Shown: positions 45,081 to 55,823, counted from the first letter of the stretch. The stretch is DNA of 64,000 nucleotides from Candidatus Bathyarchaeota archaeon (GCA_023488905.1 JAMDCQ010000015.1:1-64000), one strand, 5' to 3'. The notes: generated by a model from the letters alone, not told the origin. Numbers and translations: made by a program.

Positions 45081-48000
45081 TTAGCTAATTTTTCTCACTC
45101 TGCTTGCTTCTGGCCCAAGCATATTAAAGATAATTTCATAAGACACTCGATCGCCTACTCGCGGATTATCATATTGTAAATCTTGTTTTCGCACTACTAG
45201 CAGGTCCTCATATATTTGAGGGAAGGTTGTTTTGATTTTTCCGTGTAAATCAGTAGTGGGCAGTTTTGTTATTGTTCCACTGAGCCTCTGCGGATTAGCA
45301 CCGTTATACCAGCGATCTTCGGGTTCTCTATGTGTTAGTAAACTCGGATGATTTTCTGCTTTTCGAGTTAATTCTCTAAATTTAATCTTTGCTTCTCGAA
45401 CGTTTCCGTCAGCATATGTCTCTTTTGATAGTTCAAAAGCTAATTGAATATCAAATTTTTCAGGGGCTATTGCAGCATAGTCATCGATAGTGTTTCTGAT
45501 AATGTTATGGTTACCAGGCGATTGGCGTCTTAAAATTGAGACCTTTAATCGCATTAGCCATATTGAGAGCGGATCAAAAGAGAGGCCCTTGTCTACTAGT
45601 CTAAGCGCATCAGGTAGGTGATCTCCTGAGTAGCGAATTTCTGCTAGATACGCATACCCATTTGCTTTACCAATCAAATCGCTCATCTGTTCTATTTGTA
45701 ACTCATCAAAATGAGCCAAACTAAGGAGGTTTGTTATCTCTTGTTTGATAATATAACTTTCAGGTGTTTCGCCTAGAGATTTCTCGAGATAATTACATTC
45801 TTGTGCTGCAGTCAAAATGAAATTTAGTTGGAGGTTTTTTTCGGTTATTAGCTTAGCTTTCGTTAAATAGGTTCTTGCAACACCTGTGTAGGGGTGCGGC
45901 GTTATTCTCGGATTAATTTTTGCCTCGGTGAATTTTCGTTCTGCTTCCTCAAGATGAGCCCATGCTAAATCCCGATGACCATTTACGATTTCATCTTCAG
46001 CGATTGCGTTTTCTAAACGACCTTCTGCATCTTTAACATGTTCTGCTCGTTCATCGAATCCGCTAACAAAAGCATCATGTGCCTCTCTGAGAGTTTTTCT
46101 TGCCTCAGAGAACTTGTGATTATTTGTTTGCAAACGGCCTAAATGAATTAGCAGTGGCTTTGATTTTACGACTCGAATAGCCCGATTGTATAAGTCGATT
46201 TTATGGTCAAGGCTTACTTTCGGTCCAACATCTATTTCAATCCTAAAGTTTAGGAGGCTTTCAAGAAAACGCATTTCACTCTCTTCGCCATATGTCACAG
46301 AATTGATCATCGTTGATAACGCTTGTCGCCTTTCATCTGAGGTTCGGAATACAGCATCTGAAATGGCCTCGGCAATAACTCTTTGTAAAGTAAAAAGTGA
46401 ACGTTGGTTATTGGCTGCCCTTAATATTCCGCTCAAATTACCTTTCTCGTAACGCGGCTTTAAAACTTCGGGATTGATGTCCTGACTTTTCGTAATTAAA
46501 GAGACTAGTGGTTCAAGTTGATATGCCTGTATTAATGAAACCGCTTGGTATATCTTCTTTGATTCACCATCTAACTTATCGTACTCTTCTTTTAGCAGTT
46601 TCTTGATCGATTTCCGCGAGCAGTGTAATGTAGAATATATCAAAGCGAAGAAAGACGTGTTAACATCTTTATCTCGTATGTTGTGATTAAAAATCTCTTC
46701 ATCTATGACTCCGAAACGCTTAAAATGATTTAAAAAATTATCGACATCATGTTCAAAAATTGTATCATTGAGTCTATAAATCGCGTCGGGTTCATATAAT
46801 TTTAATTTATCTATCGGTGACTCAGATTCCCTTGCAACCATAAAGATATCGGCAGGTTTTCCCGAAGCCATAAGGTGTTCCCAGAGGACCTTAATCTGAC
46901 CAACAATTGGTCCACTGTCGTCAGCGATTATTAACCATTTTATAGGTCGAGGATTTTCGATACCTGCGCTCTTTGTCTTTTTGAGGTATTTATCTCTAAT
47001 CTCATTCATCAAGCCGTCTAAGGCCTTAGTATCTATCGATGGGTCTTTTGGGTTGACAAAGAGAACAGGATTTCCAGTTTGGTGCCAATTAAACGCAATT
47101 CTTTTTGCAAAAACTGTTTTTCCTGAACCAGCGATTCCAACAAGAGCACAAAAAAGATTTTTGTTAAAATCGGTAATTGTTGCTCGCGCACTAAAGGTTG
47201 ATAGGTCTTTAGGAATTAACCTAATGCTATCGGGATTCAACCAAGCGATAGTGGTATTCCTATCAAAATCCCAGTGCCAAACGTACGGAAAATATGTTTT
47301 AGAGTTACCGCTAAGGAAATCTTCAATTTTTTCAGAATTTTGGCTCATCATTTCCTCATTTAAAAGCATAAACTTGTTCTTGATATTAGATAGCAATGAT
47401 CTGTCTATATCTATTGCCTGTCCGTGAATTACCATTGTACCAACGTCGACTGGAGCACTTTTTGGTTTATCTCCAAAAACCTTTTTGGTTTCGTTGACAA
47501 AAATTTCGAGATCGCCTTTCACCCAGGTTATTCCTACCGACGTTAGCTTTTTGGCGACCGTTTCAGTTGGTTCATGAGGCATAATTGCATAGCCCGTCCA
47601 AGAATAATTATGCAAGACCTTTCGCATGTGACTCAGCAATAGAAAAACAAGATCATCGTTGAACGAATAACCTAAGTATATTATATGACCAGAGACCGCT
47701 AGAGTTCTAAATTGCTTGAAGAAATTAGTTCTACGTTCGGAATCCGAAATTAGGTCGCTGTTTGAAAGTACCATCCATCCGCCTTGTGGATAAGAATATT
47801 GATAGTCGCCAAGTAATTTGAAACAATATAAAAGTTCTTCCTTTTCTTGGTTAACTTCAGCGTTTGGATCTGATACTGAAACAATTTGCCTTGAACCATC
47901 CAAAGAGACGCCCACTAATTCAGGCAGCCTATCATAGTTTGTTGTCATGATTGCTTTCCAAGGAATCGAAAACAAGTATTTTTGACGTTCAGTTGGTGAT

Positions 48001-48239
48001 ATTGAGGCAAGTCGTTTACTTATTATTGATTCGACTTCTTTTCTATGATCATCGTTATACCCAATTATCGACTGCATAAGTTGGAAAAAATCGGTTTCAG
48101 TCTTATCGGGGAACTTTTCCTTTACAACATCTGTGAGTTGATTCCAATTGGGACCACCACAATCAATTGATACTCCTGCACCGTAGAAGAGGCTTATTGG
48201 GCTATTTCGCATCAAATTAACGACTTCAGCTATCTCCAT
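45081..48239 (-). CDS. SIR2-STAND NTPase-TPR protein, candidate antiviral defence effector
   Basis: A 1052-residue multidomain protein. Residues 1-255 form a SIR2-like domain: GAGVS (20-24), TTNYD (99-103, catalytic Asn) and GYSFND (190-195). Where SIR2 effectors usually have K-x-HG, this one has KLLG (141-144), so the catalytic His is absent there. A STAND-type NTPase follows with Walker A GIAGSGKT (368-375) and Walker B LIIADD (436-441). About 650-980 is TPR-like helical repeat sequence. The last 70 residues end GDRVSYEIIFNMLGPEASRVRKI, like a cold-shock/OB fold. SIR2-STAND proteins (Avs5 type) act as phage sensors in bacteria; the role here is inferred. The gene is AT-richer than neighbours, stands alone, and is bordered by repeats. 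Confidence 0.82.
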   Translation of the reverse strand: MEIAEVVNLMRNSPISLFYGAGVSIDCGGPNWNQLTDVVKEKFPDKTETDFFQLMQSIIGYNDDHRKEVESIISKRLASISPTERQKYLFSIPWKAIMTTNYDRLPELVGVSLDGSRQIVSVSDPNAEVNQEKEELLYCFKLLGDYQYSYPQGGWMVLSNSDLISDSERRTNFFKQFRTLAVSGHIIYLGYSFNDDLVFLLLSHMRKVLHNYSWTGYAIMPHEPTETVAKKLTSVGITWVKGDLEIFVNETKKVFGDKPKSAPVDVGTMVIHGQAIDIDRSLLSNIKNKFMLLNEEMMSQNSEKIEDFLSGNSKTYFPYVWHWDFDRNTTIAWLNPDSIRLIPKDLSTFSARATITDFNKNLFCALVGIAGSGKTVFAKRIAFNWHQTGNPVLFVNPKDPSIDTKALDGLMNEIRDKYLKKTKSAGIENPRPIKWLIIADDSGPIVGQIKVLWEHLMASGKPADIFMVARESESPIDKLKLYEPDAIYRLNDTIFEHDVDNFLNHFKRFGVIDEEIFNHNIRDKDVNTSFFALIYSTLHCSRKSIKKLLKEEYDKLDGESKKIYQAVSLIQAYQLEPLVSLITKSQDINPEVLKPRYEKGNLSGILRAANNQRSLFTLQRVIAEAISDAVFRTSDERRQALSTMINSVTYGEESEMRFLESLLNFRIEIDVGPKVSLDHKIDLYNRAIRVVKSKPLLIHLGRLQTNNHKFSEARKTLREAHDAFVSGFDERAEHVKDAEGRLENAIAEDEIVNGHRDLAWAHLEEAERKFTEAKINPRITPHPYTGVARTYLTKAKLITEKNLQLNFILTAAQECNYLEKSLGETPESYIIKQEITNLLSLAHFDELQIEQMSDLIGKANGYAYLAEIRYSGDHLPDALRLVDKGLSFDPLSIWLMRLKVSILRRQSPGNHNIIRNTIDDYAAIAPEKFDIQLAFELSKETYADGNVREAKIKFRELTRKAENHPSLLTHREPEDRWYNGANPQRLSGTITKLPTTDLHGKIKTTFPQIYEDLLVVRKQDLQYDNPRVGDRVSYEIIFNMLGPEASRVRKIS

Positions 48240-48459
48240 AAGTAAGGTCCCCGAACGAAGAGGTATAGTCTAGTTTGCTTTTAAGACTTTCACTACTACT
48301 GATGGTATCCTTTCTTTTTTTCAATTTTGGTAACTGACTTAGTCGATAAACAATTGCTTCATACAAGCGTTCTATTCTTTTTGGGAATTATAGGGGTGTG
48401 TTTTGTGTTGCAGTTGGAAGAGATGAAGGGAAATCGAAGCCCTCGTCATAGCTAAAGGG

Positions 48460-48744
48460 TTAATGTTCCAGTAGTTTTTGGATTTCTTCTAAATATTTTG
48501 CTACTTTTTCCCCTTTATCACTGAGTGTATACATGGGGCCATAGGGGAGTGTTGTTTTCATAGTTATTTCTATTAGTTGGTTTTCTTGGGCGTATTTTTT
48601 AGCTGAATAGATGGCGCGTTGGCCTGCGGTTGTGCCTTTAATGATGTCGGTTACATTGCATTTTGGATGCCGTTTTATGTAGAGAAGGAAGCGTAAGATA
48701 GCGGTTAATTCATCGAAGCGCTCAGTTGGGGGAAGTTTGGACAT
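48460..48744 (-). CDS. Winged-helix DNA-binding protein
   Basis: About 94 residues. A PadR/MarR-like winged helix is visible: ERFDELTAILRFLLYIKRHPKCNVTDIIKGTTAGQRAIYSAKKYAQENQLIEI, then YTLSDKGEKVAKYLEEI. A longer frame starts at 48882, but its first 46 codons cross the divergent promoter. ATG at 48744 is used. It is divergent from the 48866 gene and probably regulates it. Confidence 0.75.
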   Translation of the reverse strand: MSKLPPTERFDELTAILRFLLYIKRHPKCNVTDIIKGTTAGQRAIYSAKKYAQENQLIEITMKTTLPYGPMYTLSDKGEKVAKYLEEIQKLLEH

Positions 48745-48816
48745 TTTTGGTCTGTTTGCTACTTGCGGCTTGTTGCTTAAGTGGTTTCTTACGCATAAGG
48801 AGGTATTGATGTGCAC

Positions 48817-48826
48817 AAAGCATATA
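48817..48826. promoter_or_regulatory. Shared divergent TATA element
   Basis: GCATATAAAG reads as a TATA box for the 48866 gene and, on the minus strand, CTTTATATGC serves the winged-helix gene. One regulator bound here would affect both. Confidence 0.45.
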
Positions 48827-48865
48827 AAGTATTGAATACGCATACGATGGTGTGGGGTACGAAAG

Positions 48866-49309
48866 ATGAATAATTTAATCAATAAATTGCCTGAAGATCT
48901 CAGGGCGAAATACCAGATGCAGGCTTGTGTGTGTTGTGATGTGGTTGAGTGTTTGAAGGTTGTGGCGGCGTTGAAGTTGTGGTGTAATCGTGGTTATCGG
49001 GATGTTGAGTTTAGTGTGCCGTTGACGTTGGGTAAAAAAAAGTTTTTTGTTGATGTTTTAGCGCGCAGGGAGGATGTGGTGGTTGGGGTTGAGTGCATGC
49101 CAAGCGCCAATTTGGGGTGGCTGCGTGCGCGGATGGCGTTGTTGCGTCGCTGTTTGCCGCCAAACACTTACTTTGTTTTGGTTTTTCCCTCAACCGTGGG
49201 TGAGCGGGTAGATAAGGCGGCGTTTTTAGCTGACGAAGTATGGGTAACAGATGAGGATAACAGTAAAGTGGCGAGCATGAGGTTTATCTCAGTCTGCCAC
49301 AAAGGGTGA
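48866..49309 (+). CDS. Uncharacterised protein with restriction-nuclease-like core
   Basis: A 147-residue protein. The central region, GYRDVEFSVPLTLGKKKFFVDVLARREDVVVGVECMP, has the beta-strand and acidic residue order of a PD-(D/E)xK fold (E, D, then E-x-C), but the usual Lys is replaced. The N-terminus has three closely spaced Cys (CVCCDVVEC). The function is not established; it may be an inactive nuclease or a binding domain. Paired divergently with a winged-helix protein. Confidence 0.6.
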   Translation: MNNLINKLPEDLRAKYQMQACVCCDVVECLKVVAALKLWCNRGYRDVEFSVPLTLGKKKFFVDVLARREDVVVGVECMPSANLGWLRARMALLRRCLPPNTYFVLVFPSTVGERVDKAAFLADEVWVTDEDNSKVASMRFISVCHKG

Positions 49310-49344
49310 ATCAACAGTTGCGTTTAGTTTGGCGAAGCAGTGGG

Positions 49345-50955
49345 TTAGCCTGTGTATTCTAGTATGAATATTCTTCTTGGGTTTTCTCCGAACGTGGCGT
49401 TCTCTGTGATGTGGGTGAAGTTGCCTGAGGCGTAGAGTTGCTGGTAGACCTGCTGCAGGTTCAGTGTTGTGTTGTAGTAGGGGACTGTTCCGCCGTACTC
49501 GTAAGTAAACACATACTGAACTTGCAATATTTTGCACAGATGGATAAGCTCTGTTATGTTGAAGTTGGGGGTGTAGGTGTCTACGGGTTTGCGGGGGTAC
49601 TGGAAGACTGGGATCTTGTTGTCTCCGTCTGCCCAGAGGTAGAATCGCACCATTTCGCGGCTAAAAAAGTTGAAGGGACATAGCACCATGATTGATTTGT
49701 TGAAGCCTATGTTGTTATAGGCGTAGTCCGTGGCGCCCTTAATGTCGATGTTCACTTGGTATTTGGAAACGTAATCGTATGTGTCGTAAACGCTTACAGC
49801 CACGGAGCAGACCATCAAAGCAACCAGCAACACCGAGGCAGCCTTAAAGAGACGTTTCTTGCTGATGCTGCTCTGCGTTTTCCAAGCCCCCTCTAAGCGC
49901 CCATAAAACGTAAAGAATGCGGCGGAGGCAGAGATGGCTATGACGGGAAACAGAGGCAACACGTAACGCCACTCTTTGTTAGCGATCAAAGTGAAGAACA
50001 CGTAGATGCCCAAAAACCAGATCAGCATAAATTTGTCTTCGCGGCGGCGTCTCCATGCAAAAAAGCCCAAGCCCGCTATACCCGCGATGTAGATGAAAAG
50101 AGAAATCGGGTGCAGGGTGTCATAGGGCCAGACCATCTCGATTAAGTAGAAGATGGGCATGGGGAATCGTTCGCTGTAGAGGGAGCGTTCGGGGTTGCCG
50201 ACTTGCAGGGCGTAGAGCCATTGCCTCAAGATTTGGTCAGCGTACACCCTAAAGGCGATTATAACCCATGGAGCAACCACAAGTGCTGCCGTGACAAAGG
50301 TTATTGTGAGTTTTTTTAGGGCGAACTTGAGTTGGTTTCTGGCCAAAAACAGGATACTCAACAAGATTACTATGGCTGCCACAATCATCTGATATTTCGT
50401 TAACAGCCCCAGCCCAAGCGCCAAGCCACTAAAAACCAGCAAGCGGTCTTGGCGAGTTGTCAGCCACTTATAGAAGAAGAGCAGTGAGGCAGTTGTGAAG
50501 AACACCAAGGCTGTTTCAAGCATCGAAAGGGTTGAGAGCCAAAAAAACCCGGGCATCACACCCAAAAAAACAGCTGAGAGTAACGCAACTCTGCCGCTGT
50601 AGAGGTGGTAAGCTAATTCGAAAACTGCCCACAGTGAGAGCAAGGAGAACATGACGGGGACGAGGCGGGCTACAAAGAGGCTTACTCCGAAGACTTCAAA
50701 AAAAGCAAACGTGATAACGTCATACAGTGGGGGATAAAAGGCGTTTACGACGAATTTGTCATAGTTGCCCCAGGATAGAAAAGAGCCTGCGTTTAGGTGT
50801 ATGACTTCGTCCCATTGCATCGGGGGATACGCTAAGTCAGAGAGGAGTATGATTAGGTACACTAAGAGGAAGCCGAAAAGGAGGAGCCGCCACCTGTTTA
50901 GCACCAGCCACAGATGGGGTAACCGCTGCTTTATGCTTGGTTGATTAATCGTCAT
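49345..50955 (-). CDS. GT39/ArnT-like membrane glycosyltransferase
   Basis: An integral membrane transferase using a polyprenyl-phosphate sugar donor. About 536 residues and roughly twelve helices, with the DE motif of the first extracellular loop (PPMQWDEVIHLNAGSFLSWGNYDKF) and the YPPLYDVITFAFF segment typical of PMT_2 proteins. A GTG at 50973 is open, but the TATA at about 50988-50996 puts the transcript start near 50967, so ATG at 50955 is preferred. Acceptor is unknown. Likely extends surface glycosylation using the cis-prenyl carrier. Confidence 0.88.
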   Translation of the reverse strand: MTINQPSIKQRLPHLWLVLNRWRLLLFGFLLVYLIILLSDLAYPPMQWDEVIHLNAGSFLSWGNYDKFVVNAFYPPLYDVITFAFFEVFGVSLFVARLVPVMFSLLSLWAVFELAYHLYSGRVALLSAVFLGVMPGFFWLSTLSMLETALVFFTTASLLFFYKWLTTRQDRLLVFSGLALGLGLLTKYQMIVAAIVILLSILFLARNQLKFALKKLTITFVTAALVVAPWVIIAFRVYADQILRQWLYALQVGNPERSLYSERFPMPIFYLIEMVWPYDTLHPISLFIYIAGIAGLGFFAWRRRREDKFMLIWFLGIYVFFTLIANKEWRYVLPLFPVIAISASAAFFTFYGRLEGAWKTQSSISKKRLFKAASVLLVALMVCSVAVSVYDTYDYVSKYQVNIDIKGATDYAYNNIGFNKSIMVLCPFNFFSREMVRFYLWADGDNKIPVFQYPRKPVDTYTPNFNITELIHLCKILQVQYVFTYEYGGTVPYYNTTLNLQQVYQQLYASGNFTHITENATFGENPRRIFILEYTG

Positions 50956-51068
50956 TTCAGCAGACAGCCACACCTATGACCCGTTATGGATATAAAACTT
51001 AACTAAACACCCGCTTCAACCTTTAGAAACGCTAAAAAGCAGCCGCCTACTGTTCCATTAAGAAGCCT

Positions 51069-52109
51069 ATGCCCTACAATGAACTAAGAAAAGATTACCT
51101 ACTTAACCGCTGGGTAGTAATCGCCACCGAGCGCAGCCGCCGACCCACTGGCCTCGCTAAACCCCGCCCAGAAAACCCAAAAACCGCCAACTGCCCCCTC
51201 TGCGTCGGCAACGAACACATGACCCCACCCGCGGTTCTGCTCCTCCAAAAGGTAAACGGCAAAATCAAACGCTCACAAGACCCCCAAAGTGGGGAGCGAT
51301 CTAAAAATTGGCTTGTCCGCACCATACCCAACCTGTACCCCGCATTCACTCCACCCCAAACCCCGCAGGATACGGCTCAAATTTTTAGCGCAGAGAATTT
51401 TGGCTACGCAATCGGTCACCACGAAGTTGTGGTAGAATCGCCAAACCACGATGAAGACCCAGCCGACGCCGAACTCTCCCAGCTGGAACTTCTCATAGAC
51501 GCCTATATCGACCGCTACCGCAAACTGAGCGTCAAATCCTATGTTAAGTACGTTTCAATCTTCCGAAACTATGGGTTAGAGGCAGGCGCGTCGCTTTCTC
51601 ATGCACATAGCCAAGTCATCGCGACACCCATGGTTCCCCCCACCATCCAAGAGGAGCTGGATGCCAGCAAAACATACCACCTAAAGCAGGGCAGATGCGC
51701 CTTCTGCGACATAATCGAGCGGGAAGCAAAGGGGCCTCGGCTGATTTTGGCGAACAGGGATTTCTTGGTTTTTGCGCCATACGCGAGCGTTAATCCGATG
51801 GAGTTCTGGATTGCCCCAAAAAAGCACGCCGCCAACTTCCTCGGCTTAACAAAGGCAAAACAGGCCGCCTTCGCAAAAACCCTCAAAGCCAGCCTGGGTG
51901 CACTCAAGTCCGTGGTAAACGACCCACCCTACAACTATGGCTTTCACCTCTCGCATAATCCGCTTGACTGCGACTCGTACCACTGGCATCTTGAGGTTTA
52001 CCCGAAGCTGGCGACTTGGGCGGGTTTTGAGAAGAACACAGGTGTCTACATTAACACTGTGCCGCCTGAAGCCGCCGCCGAAGCCCTAAGAAAAGCAATT
52101 GAAGCTTAG
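51069..52109 (+). CDS. galT: Galactose-1-phosphate uridylyltransferase
   Basis: Transfers UMP between UDP-glucose and galactose-1-phosphate (Leloir pathway) or a related sugar-1-phosphate. The 346-residue protein has an N-terminal zinc pair (CPLC), PNLYPAF, the second HIT-like half with ISEREAKGPR-like sequence and the active-site SYHWHLEVYPK. Its end overlaps the debranching enzyme stop by 4 bases in the convergent direction. Confidence 0.92.
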   Translation: MPYNELRKDYLLNRWVVIATERSRRPTGLAKPRPENPKTANCPLCVGNEHMTPPAVLLLQKVNGKIKRSQDPQSGERSKNWLVRTIPNLYPAFTPPQTPQDTAQIFSAENFGYAIGHHEVVVESPNHDEDPADAELSQLELLIDAYIDRYRKLSVKSYVKYVSIFRNYGLEAGASLSHAHSQVIATPMVPPTIQEELDASKTYHLKQGRCAFCDIIEREAKGPRLILANRDFLVFAPYASVNPMEFWIAPKKHAANFLGLTKAKQAAFAKTLKASLGALKSVVNDPPYNYGFHLSHNPLDCDSYHWHLEVYPKLATWAGFEKNTGVYINTVPPEAAAEALRKAIEA

Positions 52110-54163
52110 AATTTTTGGGGTTTAACTTCAAGCACGTCTTCTATGTAAGCCCTCAGCGGTTCCGCCACGCTCCACGCCTGCGAGATGCAACCTCGGGGCA
52201 CGTTAGGCAGGTCACAGTCGTAGATTTCATTGATTGTGCCCAGCCCGCTCTGTTGAACCCCGACGGTGAACAGAGGCAAAACCCAGTTGTCCAATGCGTT
52301 TTTACGGGCTTCCGCCGTGTAGTTGTTGGCTTTGAGGTATGCGGTGACGTATGGGCCCAGAAGCCATGGCCAAATCGTGCCGTTGTGATAGGCGGTGTCT
52401 CTGCTGCGTCTGTCTCCGATGCATTTGCCTACAAACTTGGGGTCCTCCGGTGAAAGCGTACGCAGACCGAAGGGCGTGACGAGTTCGCTGTTTACGGCGT
52501 CTACGACTTGGCGGCTGGACTCTTGGTTGAGCATCGAATAATCCATTGAGACAGACAATATCTGGTTGGGGCGCATTGATGCGTCTATGCCTTTGGGTTC
52601 AAGCACATCGAAGAGGCAGCTCCGCTTGGGGTTCCAGAATTTCGCACTAAAACTCTTCCGAGTTAATTCAGCCATAGCAGCATACTTTTCGGATAGGTTT
52701 TCTTCGCTGAACTTGTCGGCGAGCAACTCCATGGTTCTAAGTGTATTATACCATAGCGCCTGTATTTCTACAGCTTTTCCCGTGCGGGGAGTGATTATTT
52801 CGCCGTCAACAAACGCATCCATCCAAGTAAGCCTTGGACCATGCAGCAACAACCCATCATCGTCGAGCCTGATGCCAAACATCGTGCCATGCTCATGGTT
52901 CTCAATTATTGACTGCAGGTTAGTCCATAATTCTGATTTAACCCAATCGAAGTCGCCTGTGTACTTCAGATACTGCAGAACCGCGTTAATGTACCAAAGC
53001 GTGCCGTCCACGGTGTTGTAGACGGGTTCGCTTGTTTTGTCGGCGACGTAGTTAGGTATTATGCCGCCTTTGAGGTAATGCATGAAGGTTTGCAGGATGG
53101 CTTTGGCGTCTCGGAACCTGCCTGTAACCAGCAGAAGCCCCGGTAGCGCGATGAAGGTGTCTCTGCCCCACAGCTCAAACCAGTGATAGCCCGCTATAAC
53201 CGATTTTTTGCCTTCTCGATCCTGCACCACAAAAGAATCAGCAGCGAGCAGCATCCAGTTTAGCCAGTCACTAACAGGCACAGTTGGGTGCAATCGATAG
53301 AAGCTGGATAACAAATCTTCTTTTGCCTTTAGCTCCAGATAAAGTAACGCGTCAACTTCTCTAAATGAATCCCCAGCCGAATCCAAATTTGCTTTTGCCT
53401 CGTTGGCTTCGCGACCTACTGCGCATGATACGGCAAACTTTTTCTCTTCACCCGCACCGATGTCTAATTCGAAGTACCCCGGCTGGAAGCAATCATCAAA
53501 ATCCGCTTCCCCCCGCGACAACTCATCCCGATAATGCAGCCGATCCACCCAATTTAGACGCTCTACGAATTTGCCTTCGGTTATGCGGCACTGAAGTGTT
53601 GCATCTGGATGTGTGAAGGTGGTTTGGAAGGATGTGGTGGTGGTTTTTTGTTTGAAGTTGAGGGGGTTTCGGTGTCGGTCGACTACGTTGTGGTAGTATC
53701 TGGCGGTGAGCATGGGGTAGAGTCTGATTTTTGCTTCTGAATCGTCGTGGTTTGCGGCGTGGTATATGATGGCTGCGGTGTTGTGTAGTTTAGGTAGAAA
53801 AACAGTTTTCTGCAAGCTAACGTTGCCAGCATTGTATCGGTATGTTGGGTGGGGGTCAAGCAGGAACGTATCGATTTGTTTGTAGCCATCGGGGTAGATG
53901 GTTTTTTGAAACTCGTTGGATCCTAACCGAATAATGCTGCCGCCGACAAGGATGTCCTCGTCCATTTTGGCAAGGCAAACTGTACGTTCGCCGGGCGGAT
54001 TGAGAGCGGCAACAAGCAACCCATGATATTTCCTTGTGTTAATGCCCAGCACGCTAGATGAGGCGTAGCTGCCTAAGCCGTTGGTTATGAGCCACTCTTT
54101 TGCTATAACCTCGCCAAACAGTGCCAGAGCTTCTTTTGGGTAAGTTATAGCGGGCAGCTTCAT
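52106..54163 (-). CDS. Glycogen debranching enzyme (GH133, amylo-alpha-1,6-glucosidase)
   Basis: A 685-residue enzyme hydrolysing alpha-1,6 branches of glycogen. The N-terminal GDE domain has KEWLITNGLGSYASSSVLGINTRKYHGLLVAA. The C-terminal (alpha/alpha) barrel contains ELWGRDTFIALPGLLLVTGRF, RLTWMDAF and RDTAYHNGTIWPWLLGPY, the catalytic acidic residues being in these segments. Two bases after the DUF89 stop. It suggests glycogen storage. Confidence 0.94.
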   Translation of the reverse strand: MKLPAITYPKEALALFGEVIAKEWLITNGLGSYASSSVLGINTRKYHGLLVAALNPPGERTVCLAKMDEDILVGGSIIRLGSNEFQKTIYPDGYKQIDTFLLDPHPTYRYNAGNVSLQKTVFLPKLHNTAAIIYHAANHDDSEAKIRLYPMLTARYYHNVVDRHRNPLNFKQKTTTTSFQTTFTHPDATLQCRITEGKFVERLNWVDRLHYRDELSRGEADFDDCFQPGYFELDIGAGEEKKFAVSCAVGREANEAKANLDSAGDSFREVDALLYLELKAKEDLLSSFYRLHPTVPVSDWLNWMLLAADSFVVQDREGKKSVIAGYHWFELWGRDTFIALPGLLLVTGRFRDAKAILQTFMHYLKGGIIPNYVADKTSEPVYNTVDGTLWYINAVLQYLKYTGDFDWVKSELWTNLQSIIENHEHGTMFGIRLDDDGLLLHGPRLTWMDAFVDGEIITPRTGKAVEIQALWYNTLRTMELLADKFSEENLSEKYAAMAELTRKSFSAKFWNPKRSCLFDVLEPKGIDASMRPNQILSVSMDYSMLNQESSRQVVDAVNSELVTPFGLRTLSPEDPKFVGKCIGDRRSRDTAYHNGTIWPWLLGPYVTAYLKANNYTAEARKNALDNWVLPLFTVGVQQSGLGTINEIYDCDLPNVPRGCISQAWSVAEPLRAYIEDVLEVKPQKF

Positions 54164-54164
54164 G

Positions 54165-55046
54165 TTAGGGCATCAGCTTGGCTACGTTTTTGTCTCTGGG
54201 TACACAGAAATAATTCGCCACAGGCGTGCATTTAGTTCGGAACATAAGCAGATGGGGTTTGGTCAGTTTATATTCGGTTAAGGTTTCAGCATATCCCATG
54301 CCTTTTGCGAAGACCAGTTCCGCGGCTTCGTAGACTTTTAGGAATTCTGCAGAGACCTCTTTCTTCTGCAAGCCCACGGCATCTGCACCTGTGGTTATGA
54401 CTTCGTCGGCGAGTTTGTCCATGTTGCTGATTTCCACGTCTTCCATGGTGGCGTCGTTGATTACGGGGCCGCCTTTGACCACATAGATAACTTTTAACCC
54501 CATGTTTTTAAGCTGCTCAACTAGAAGCGTGTCAAAAACGATTTCGCCAGCGTTATCCGCTAAATACAACACGCTCTGGGCTTTTTTTGATAATTCGTAG
54601 GCTGCATCGATGTCGTCGATGACGAGGTCTTTACTGGCTTCACGCATAACGGTCGCTAAACTGTTCAGCGAAAACTTGTTTCCGGGGATATCAAACTCCA
54701 TAATGTTGCCTACGATGGCGCAGAGGCAGGCTTTTTTAAAGCGTTCCTGCTGAGTGTATCCTGATTCAACTACCTTCTTCACACGGGGCAGCATTTTTAG
54801 CGCTTTTTGGTTGGCTAATTTCTTGTTGTACTTGTATGGGTCGTCGCAGCCTGTTAACTTGCGGATTATGCGGTCGCGTTTAGTTCCTATTTCAGCAGCG
54901 CATGAAGTAGGCTTGAACTCTTTGTTTAGGAGTTTAACAATTTCAGCTAAGCATCTAAACCGCAAGGCAGGGTTAGTGGTGGCTTGGTAGGTTTGGATTT
55001 GTGCCCGGCTGAGCAGGCATGCTTCGCATTCGGGTTCAACCTTCAA
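54165..55046 (-). CDS. DUF89 family metal-dependent phosphatase-like protein
   Basis: A 293-residue protein of the DUF89/ARMT1 family, regarded as damage-control phosphatases that remove aberrant sugar phosphates. Metal-site motifs SVLYLADNAGEIVFD and FAKGMGYAET are present, with an N-terminal cysteine pair (CEACLL). TTG start. Between tpiA and the debranching enzyme, it would clean up phosphosugars made in that pathway. Confidence 0.9.
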   Translation of the reverse strand: MKVEPECEACLLSRAQIQTYQATTNPALRFRCLAEIVKLLNKEFKPTSCAAEIGTKRDRIIRKLTGCDDPYKYNKKLANQKALKMLPRVKKVVESGYTQQERFKKACLCAIVGNIMEFDIPGNKFSLNSLATVMREASKDLVIDDIDAAYELSKKAQSVLYLADNAGEIVFDTLLVEQLKNMGLKVIYVVKGGPVINDATMEDVEISNMDKLADEVITTGADAVGLQKKEVSAEFLKVYEAAELVFAKGMGYAETLTEYKLTKPHLLMFRTKCTPVANYFCVPRDKNVAKLMP

Positions 55047-55062
55047 GTGGAGTCACGCGAGG

Positions 55063-55794
<732 letters not shown>

Positions 55795-55823
55795 TTAAAA
55801 CTAAAAGAACAGACATTTGAGGA

